Origin: JAGGAG01 sp031402225
GTDB lineage: Bacteria > Gemmatimonadota > Gemmatimonadetes > Gemmatimonadales > GWC2-71-9
NCBI GenBank assembly: GCA_031402225.1
Contig: JANNSD010000088.1
Coordinates: forward strand, 1-19,124
DNA: 19,124 nucleotides
Reading direction: 5' to 3'
Below the pieces are notes generated by a model. That model worked only from the letters and a program-made list of their open reading frames with translations. It had not been told where the DNA came from and made no database searches. Of this stretch, positions 14,675 to 19,124 are shown piece by piece; position 1 is the stretch's first letter; each line of letters begins with the position of its first letter. A program made the translations under genes and the position numbers.

Positions 14675-16780
14675 CTACTTGGAGCTGCCCCCGCTCGCCT
14701 TCCACTGCGAGCTGAAGCCGATCCAGAAACGCCGCTCGATGAGCCCGTTCCAGTTCTGCGGAATCTGGTTGAAGAGGTTGTCGACCCCGGCGTTGAGCCC
14801 GAGCGCCGGGAACACGCCGAGCTGGACACCGACATTCCATTGGAGGAACGCGCCCTGCTCGCCGGCGACCGTGGCACCGAAGTCTCCCGCGACAATGGGA
14901 GCTGCGCCGGTGTAGAGCCCGGTCAGGTCACCACGCAGGCCGCGGAGCACGTCCCAGGTCTTGGTGCCGCGGAGGCGGGCGGTGTGTGCCGCACGCCGGT
15001 TGAGCGGCTGGTCGTCGACCAGGTTCTTCGCATCGAGCCAGGTGTAGCCGGCAGCGACGACCCACGTGCCCCGGGCCCAGCGTGCGGTGGCCTCGATACC
15101 CTGCGTACGCGCCAGCGCGATGTTGGTCGGGGTGAAGACGTCCCCGCTCACCGCGAAGTCGATCAGGTTGCTCACGTTGTTGCGAAAGCCGGCGACCTCG
15201 AGGGTGAGTGTGGGCGCGGGCGCCCAGGCCACCGCCGCGTCCAGGGCCCAGGATGACTCGGGCACCAGGTCGGGGTTGCCCTCGATGCGGTACCCCGCCG
15301 CCACGTTGATGAAGTTCCAGCTGCGCTCCTTGAAGCTGGGACCGCGGAAGCCGCGCGCCAGCGAGCCCCGGACACGAACCTGGTTCACCGGCTCCCACGC
15401 GACGCCCAGGCTCGGTGACAGGTTGCCCTGCCACTGCGAGTTCCAGGTGTAGCGGGCACCACCGTTCAGCAGCACGCGACCCAGGCGCAGGACGTCCTGG
15501 ACATAGACCTCCACCTGTTCGTCGGATGCCTGCTCCGTCAGCAGTCGGTCGGGCGCGGTCACGGAGCGCAGGCTCACCTGCGTCCCGAGCTCGAGCGAGT
15601 TGGCGCCCGATTGCCGACTGTGCGCCACGAGGGCGCGGAGCAGGCCCTCGCTCTGCGTCGTGCCGCTGTTCGCAATGGGCAGGTCGCCCCGGGCCGATCG
15701 ATACCGATAGTCAAACTGCTCCGCGAACAGGCGCGCCCGCCACAGGTTTCCCGCGCGGCCCACGATCGCCTCGGTCCAGCCCGATACGCCCTCGATATCG
15801 GTAAACCCGTTGAAGCCACCCCCGCTCGGCAGGGGCCAGCGCTGCCGTTCGTAGTTGTACATCACGTCGGCGCGGAGCGCGACGCGGGCGCTCGCGGCAT
15901 AGCGGAAACTCGACCGGACATCGTACACCCGTTCCAGGGCATTGGACCCGGGTTCTGTCCCGGGCACGGCCGCTTGCTCACGGGCGCCGCCGGTCACGCT
16001 GAAGCCGAACTTGCCGAAGCTGCCGCCGGCATCGGCGTAGCCTTCCAGGCGCCCGAAGGAGCCGGTGCGTGCCGAGACGCCAAGCTGCAGCGTCGCGGGC
16101 GGACCCTGGGTTACCAGGTTGATGACCCCACCGAGTGCATCCGAGCCGTATGCCGACGACATCGGTCCCTTGGTGACCTCAATGCGCTCGACGGCGACCG
16201 TGGAGAGCCGGCTCAGGTCGGTGTTCTGCAGCAGGTTCCCGCCCACCGGCTCGCCATCGACCAGGATGAGCACGCGGGACTCGCCGATGCCACGAATCGA
16301 GATGCTGGTGCCAGCCGGGGGGCTGGGGATGGCCTGCACACCCGGCAACTGTGACACCACCTGGTCGGCCGCCACCGCAGCCTGCGCCTCGATTTCCGCG
16401 CGCGGAATGTTGACGACCGGCGCCGTGCTCTCAGCGGCGCGCTTCTCGAATCGCCCGGCGGTGGTAACCAGGTCAGGAAGTATGATGGTGAGGGGCACGA
16501 GCGCGATGACCGCATCGCCCGGTGCGAGCGCCACGCGCGCCGCTCCATAGCCGATCGCGATGATGCGGAGCGAGTCGGGGCGCACGGAGACAGTGAGCCG
16601 GAAGCGTCCCTCGGTATCGGTCCATACCATCGGCCCGCGGGGCAGCGCGCTCACCTGAGCGCCATGGACCGGGTGCCCGCTGCCGGCCTCGCGCACCGTC
16701 CCGCGCACGACATCCTGCGCGCCCGCTGCCACGGGGACAGCGAGCGCGAGGAGCCCGGCGAGGCAATACGGCCGGATCAC
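14675..16780 (-). CDS. TonB-dependent outer-membrane receptor, BtuB-like plug, with carboxypeptidase-regulatory-like N-domain
   Basis: 701 residues. A signal peptide (about 1-21, ending AGAQ) is followed by a carboxypeptidase-regulatory-like/CarbopepD domain at about 23-100 (RGTVREAGSGHPVHGAQVS). A probable TonB box LPDLVTTAGRFE follows at 101-112, then the plug at about 118-225 (LPGVQAI, SIRGIGESRVLILVDGEPV, IEVTKGPMSSAYGSDALGGV), then a 22-strand barrel to near the C-terminus (FWIGFSSQW). The TonB box and plug read like BtuB, the vitamin B12 receptor, and the next gene encodes a cobalamin-binding protein. HmuR-type heme receptors are the main alternative because a HmuY-like gene precedes it. 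The GTG at 16780 overlaps the HmuY-like stop (GTGA), so the two are translationally coupled. The protein ends in a short polar tail (ASGGSSK) instead of the usual terminal aromatic residue. Confidence 0.93.
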   Translation of the reverse strand: MIRPYCLAGLLALAVPVAAGAQDVVRGTVREAGSGHPVHGAQVSALPRGPMVWTDTEGRFRLTVSVRPDSLRIIAIGYGAARVALAPGDAVIALVPLTIILPDLVTTAGRFEKRAAESTAPVVNIPRAEIEAQAAVAADQVVSQLPGVQAIPSPPAGTSISIRGIGESRVLILVDGEPVGGNLLQNTDLSRLSTVAVERIEVTKGPMSSAYGSDALGGVINLVTQGPPATLQLGVSARTGSFGRLEGYADAGGSFGKFGFSVTGGAREQAAVPGTEPGSNALERVYDVRSSFRYAASARVALRADVMYNYERQRWPLPSGGGFNGFTDIEGVSGWTEAIVGRAGNLWRARLFAEQFDYRYRSARGDLPIANSGTTQSEGLLRALVAHSRQSGANSLELGTQVSLRSVTAPDRLLTEQASDEQVEVYVQDVLRLGRVLLNGGARYTWNSQWQGNLSPSLGVAWEPVNQVRVRGSLARGFRGPSFKERSWNFINVAAGYRIEGNPDLVPESSWALDAAVAWAPAPTLTLEVAGFRNNVSNLIDFAVSGDVFTPTNIALARTQGIEATARWARGTWVVAAGYTWLDAKNLVDDQPLNRRAAHTARLRGTKTWDVLRGLRGDLTGLYTGAAPIVAGDFGATVAGEQGAFLQWNVGVQLGVFPALGLNAGVDNLFNQIPQNWNGLIERRFWIGFSSQWKASGGSSK

Positions 16781-17874
16781 TGGATCCGGGTGTACCGGAT
16801 CGTGGGAAAGCCGGCGGTGCCCGTGGCGTTGTAGTAGCTCACGACCTGGAGCCTGTAGACCGACGTGCCGACCCTGACCAGGTAGGTGTTGAACGTCGGG
16901 GAGAGGCGATTGTCACCGGCGAGGTTGTAGAGGAACACGCCGCTCGGGTCCTCGATGGAGTTGGGAACCGGTCCCGAGATCAGCGCAACGAAGGCGCCGT
17001 ATTCCAGCGCGTTGTCGGCGCGGGTCACCGCCGCGAAGGTTTCACTGGCGTCGAACGGGAACGTACCGGCCAGGCACGCGGCGTTCACGTCGAAGGTGTA
17101 GGCACGAGTGACCTTGATATCCCAGCTGCAGTCGCCGGCCGTCGGCGTGACCACCGCGCCGGTTGCCAGGTTGACGCCGGCCTCCGTGAGCGTGCTGAGG
17201 TCGACCGCGACGGTCTGGGCGGCGCCGAGCGTTCCGGGCGCCGTCTGCAGGCGATACCCGAACGTGATCCCGCGCATGCCGTCCGCCTGCGACAGGCTCG
17301 GGTCATTCACGATCGCTTCCACCCGAATGACGGCGTACGCGCCAGTCCCCGCCCCCGACGCGCGCCGCAGCTTCCAGACGGCGGCCGGGTTCGGCACCAG
17401 CCCGGTGGCCGTCGGCCGGAACCAGCCGGTCACATCGGGCGCCAGGACCTCGCTGGTGAAGCCGCCGGAAGGAATGTCGGCGGCGCCAACGGCGTCGAAC
17501 GCTGCCAGCTGGTTCTCCGCCGTGAACGCGAGCACCTGGGTGTCCGTGGCGCCGGCGTTGTTCTCGAGGTTGAAGCCGGTGACACCCTTCGTCCCGGCAA
17601 CGCCCCCGTTCAGCCGAACGCTGTAGCGGCGGAACGCCAGGTCCCAGGCGCTCGAGCTGGAGGGGTTGGTGACCACGACGATACCGTCATCGGCAAAGCT
17701 GAAGTAGACGAAATCGGTGTTGGAGCTGGCGTCGATCTCGAGCTCGCCGGCCTGGGGCGGCGGCGCCACCGTGTCACTCTCGCACGCGGCGAGGAAGAGG
17801 AGCGCTGCGAGGGCGGGTGCCACGAAACGGGCACGGCGCGCGGTCTGACTTTGCGTCATCATGAGGAAATCCAT
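16777..17874 (-). CDS. HmuY-family surface lipoprotein, apparently with two HmuY-like repeats
   Basis: 365 residues. A lipoprotein signal peptide ends in the lipobox LAAC with Cys31 as the lipidation site. The mature protein is HmuY-like: DFVYFSF (54-60), SAWDLAFRRYSVRLNGG (75-91) and, at the C-terminus, YLVRVGTSVYRLQVVSYYN (331-349). HmuY proteins are heme- or tetrapyrrole-binding lipoproteins that hand ligand to a TonB receptor, which matches the coupled downstream gene. The length is about 1.7 times the roughly 216 residues of P. gingivalis HmuY as I remember it. A second WDIKVTR (251-257) with a repeat of the same strand pattern suggests an internal duplication. Cys250 and Cys268 could form a disulfide. 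I chose the ATG at 17874; ATGs at 17862 and 17859 are equally possible, and none has a good Shine-Dalgarno. First gene of the uptake operon, divergent from the DtxR-type regulator. Confidence 0.87.
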   Translation of the reverse strand: MDFLMMTQSQTARRARFVAPALAALLFLAACESDTVAPPPQAGELEIDASSNTDFVYFSFADDGIVVVTNPSSSSAWDLAFRRYSVRLNGGVAGTKGVTGFNLENNAGATDTQVLAFTAENQLAAFDAVGAADIPSGGFTSEVLAPDVTGWFRPTATGLVPNPAAVWKLRRASGAGTGAYAVIRVEAIVNDPSLSQADGMRGITFGYRLQTAPGTLGAAQTVAVDLSTLTEAGVNLATGAVVTPTAGDCSWDIKVTRAYTFDVNAACLAGTFPFDASETFAAVTRADNALEYGAFVALISGPVPNSIEDPSGVFLYNLAGDNRLSPTFNTYLVRVGTSVYRLQVVSYYNATGTAGFPTIRYTRIQ

Positions 17875-17904
17875 GGGAGGATTGAGGTGATTACTGGAGC
17901 GGCG

Positions 17905-17934
17905 AAAGTACGACCGGCGGCGCTGCCCCAACAA
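17905..17934 (-). promoter_or_regulatory. Candidate promoter of the hmuY-like operon
   Basis: On the minus strand TTGTTG (17934-17929) is followed, after 18 bases, by TACTTT (17910-17905). This fits a weak sigma-70-type promoter and places transcription start about 25 bases before the ATG at 17874. No clear DtxR/MntR-type palindrome was found around it. Confidence 0.3.
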
Positions 17935-17972
17935 TTCGGATCGCTACGGGGTGGGGGCTACGGGGAACTACG

Positions 17973-18028
17973 GAAGACGGGAGACGGGAGACGGGAGACG
18001 GAAGACGGAAGACGGGAGACGGGAGACG
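17973..18028. repeat. 7-bp purine-rich tandem repeat (GRAGACG x8) in the divergent promoter region
   Basis: Eight head-to-tail 7-bp units run without interruption, five GGAGACG and three GAAGACG. Their order is GAAGACG, three GGAGACG, two GAAGACG, two GGAGACG. The array lies between the hmuY-like and dtxR-like genes and ends 5 bases before the regulator's TTG. Just upstream, GCTACGGGG occurs at 17943 and 17957 as a separate short direct repeat. Confidence 0.92.
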
Positions 18029-18033
18029 GCGCG

Positions 18034-18765
18034 TTGCATCCGCGACCTTTCGGCGCTAACTCTCCCAGCACCACCATCGAGGGTTCCGCCATAGTACGGG
18101 ACGAAGTCCGCGAGCCGCTCAGCCGTTCGGTTGAGGACTATCTCAAGGTCATCTACCGCCTCTCCGAGGATGGTCGGCCCGCGTCCACCAGCCAGATCGC
18201 CGAGGCGCTGTCGCTTGCGCCGCCATCGGTGAGCGGCATGGTGAAGCGGCTGTCAGAGCTCGGGTTGCTCACGCACGAACCGTATCGCGGTGCCACCCTG
18301 ACGGCAGAGGGTCGCCACGAGGCGGTGCGGGTGATCCGGCGGCATCGCCTCATCGAGGCCTACCTCGTCGGGTTCCTCTCATACACCTGGGACAGCGTGC
18401 ACCAGGAGGCTGAGCGGCTCGAGCACGCCGTGTCCGATGAACTGGTGGAGCGCATGGCGGCGGCGCTGGGCTATCCGACGGTCGATCCGCATGGTGACCC
18501 GATTCCCGATGCCGACGGTGCCGTGGCACGGCCCAAGCTGACTCCACTGGCCGACGTGCTGGCGGGAAACAACGCGGAGATCAGACGGGTGGATACGAGC
18601 GACGCCGAGCGGCTGCGCTACCTGGCCGGGGCAGGGCTCGTGCTGGGGGCGCGGGTGCGGGTCACCGAGCGGGAACCGTTCAGTGGACCGATTACGGTCG
18701 AGGTGTCAGGCCGGAGCCAGGTGCTGGCGTTCGACCTGGCGAAGCTGGTGCACTGCGCGATTTAG
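18034..18765 (+). CDS. DtxR/MntR-family metal-dependent transcriptional regulator
   Basis: 243 residues from a TTG at 18034. The N-terminal winged helix lies at about 31-90 (SVEDYLKVIYRLSEDG, TSQIAEALSLAPPSVSGMVKRLSELGLL), the dimerisation/metal domain at about 95-160 and a C-terminal FeoA/SH3-like domain at about 168-243. By alignment to DtxR and MntR, the ancillary site is His104, Glu108 and His123. The primary site is Asp35, Glu127, Glu130 and His131. Asp and Glu where DtxR has Met10 and Cys102 is the MntR-like pattern, which favours manganese or mixed metal sensing. The start is uncertain: no ATG or GTG lies near the conserved domain, while the TTG has GGGAG from the last repeat unit 8 bases upstream. 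This leaves an N-terminal extension of about 30 residues. It is divergent from the hmuY-like operon, its likely target (inference). Confidence 0.88.
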   Translation: MHPRPFGANSPSTTIEGSAIVRDEVREPLSRSVEDYLKVIYRLSEDGRPASTSQIAEALSLAPPSVSGMVKRLSELGLLTHEPYRGATLTAEGRHEAVRVIRRHRLIEAYLVGFLSYTWDSVHQEAERLEHAVSDELVERMAAALGYPTVDPHGDPIPDADGAVARPKLTPLADVLAGNNAEIRRVDTSDAERLRYLAGAGLVLGARVRVTEREPFSGPITVEVSGRSQVLAFDLAKLVHCAI

Positions 18766-18779
18766 GCGGCAAGAAGCCC

Positions 18780-19124
18780 CTACGCGTTCGCGAGCGCGTT
18801 CTTGATCTGGTCGATGGAGTCGATTGTGTACGGATCAACTTCATTGAGCGCCGCAAGGTAGAGCGACACGAAATCGCCGAGCAGTGCCAGGCTGAGCATC
18901 TTCGACAGCAGCGTGGAGCCTGACGCCTTCACCCGATGGGTCGTGGCGGCGCGCGACACGATATCGAGCGTCACCCTGGCCCGCAACTGCATCCGGTCGC
19001 TTTCCGTCCCATCCTCGAGCAGCAGCGTCACCCAGCGTGCCACCCCCTGACGGTGCGCACCTTCCCAGCCCAGGATCTCGTTGTGGTTCATCTCCGGCAG
19101 CGGGTGCGAAAAGACGTGCTGCTT
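18780..19124 (-). CDS. Bifunctional phosphoglucose/phosphomannose isomerase, C-terminal part only
   Basis: The frame enters from the window edge at 19124, so only the last 114 residues are present. The sequence LPEMNHNEILGWEG, with the conserved His-Asn-Glu, followed by LLEDGTESDRMQLRARVTLDI and LSLALLGDFVSLYLAALNEVDP, is the typical end of the two-SIS-domain archaeal/bacterial bifunctional glucose-6-phosphate/mannose-6-phosphate isomerase. It interconverts these sugars with fructose 6-phosphate in the cytoplasm. It is convergent with the regulator gene, 14 bases apart. An in-frame ATG at 19091 exists but is internal to the conserved motif and is not the start. Confidence 0.92.
   Translation of the reverse strand, partial: KQHVFSHPLPEMNHNEILGWEGAHRQGVARWVTLLLEDGTESDRMQLRARVTLDIVSRAATTHRVKASGSTLLSKMLSLALLGDFVSLYLAALNEVDPYTIDSIDQIKNALANA

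Noticed and set aside
17875..18033. Cobalamin riboswitch before the hmuY-like operon
   Set aside because: The leader predicted on the minus strand is short, and I see no B12-box-like element or long structured leader.
1..19124. tRNA, rRNA, insertion sequences, integrase or attachment sites
   Set aside because: None was recognised on either strand. The putative defence module lacks visible mobility genes or flanking repeats.

Overview
The window is high-GC, gene-dense bacterial DNA. It encodes an S9 oligopeptidase B, a TonB-dependent receptor with a HmuY-type lipoprotein (so a Gram-negative envelope), an RsbRD-like sensor domain, a Vgb-type propeller and the end of a bifunctional phosphoglucose/phosphomannose isomerase. 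This mix, with GTG/TTG starts and tight gene overlaps, suggests Gemmatimonadota or a relative. That assignment is inference from gene content; no rRNA or other phylogenetic marker is present.

Layout. 1-1137 (+): C-terminal half of oligopeptidase B. 1147-6898 (-): a compact set reading, in transcription order, a large Eco57I-type adenine methyltransferase, an SF2/SNF2-like helicase encoded as two overlapping ORFs (ATPase half, then helicase-C half, joined by a GTGA overlap), and a HAD phosphatase. The methyltransferase start codon lies inside a strong inverted repeat. The methyltransferase and helicase halves look like a DNA modification or defence module with no recognisable nuclease gene. 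7051-7728 (+): an exported protein of unknown function, overlapping tail-to-tail with a CrtQ/HpnB-like glycosyltransferase. The latter is translationally coupled (TGATG) to an upstream RsbRD-like protein that probably starts at CTG behind a perfect Shine-Dalgarno sequence. 9481-12121 (+): a coupled trio of LD-carboxypeptidase, alpha/beta hydrolase and short-chain dehydrogenase. 12126-13091 (-): an exported Vgb-like beta-propeller. 13164-13727 (+): a CoA-diphosphatase-type Nudix hydrolase.

13739-17874 (-): a three-gene uptake operon: a duplicated HmuY-like lipoprotein, a BtuB-like TonB-dependent receptor (GTGA overlap) and a cytoplasmic-type BtuF-like cobalamin-binding protein. A DtxR/MntR-family metalloregulator is divergent from it at 18034-18765 (+). 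The combination points to tetrapyrrole capture (corrinoid or heme), possibly under metal control. Each end of the operon carries a purine-rich tandem repeat: an 8-bp unit at the 3' end, in which the stop codons of both convergent genes lie, and a 7-bp unit in the divergent promoter region next to the regulator's start. 18780-19124 (-): C-terminus of the bifunctional isomerase, cut by the window edge.

No rRNA, tRNA, CRISPR array, insertion sequence or attachment site was recognised, and no gene-free stretch exceeds about 160 bases.
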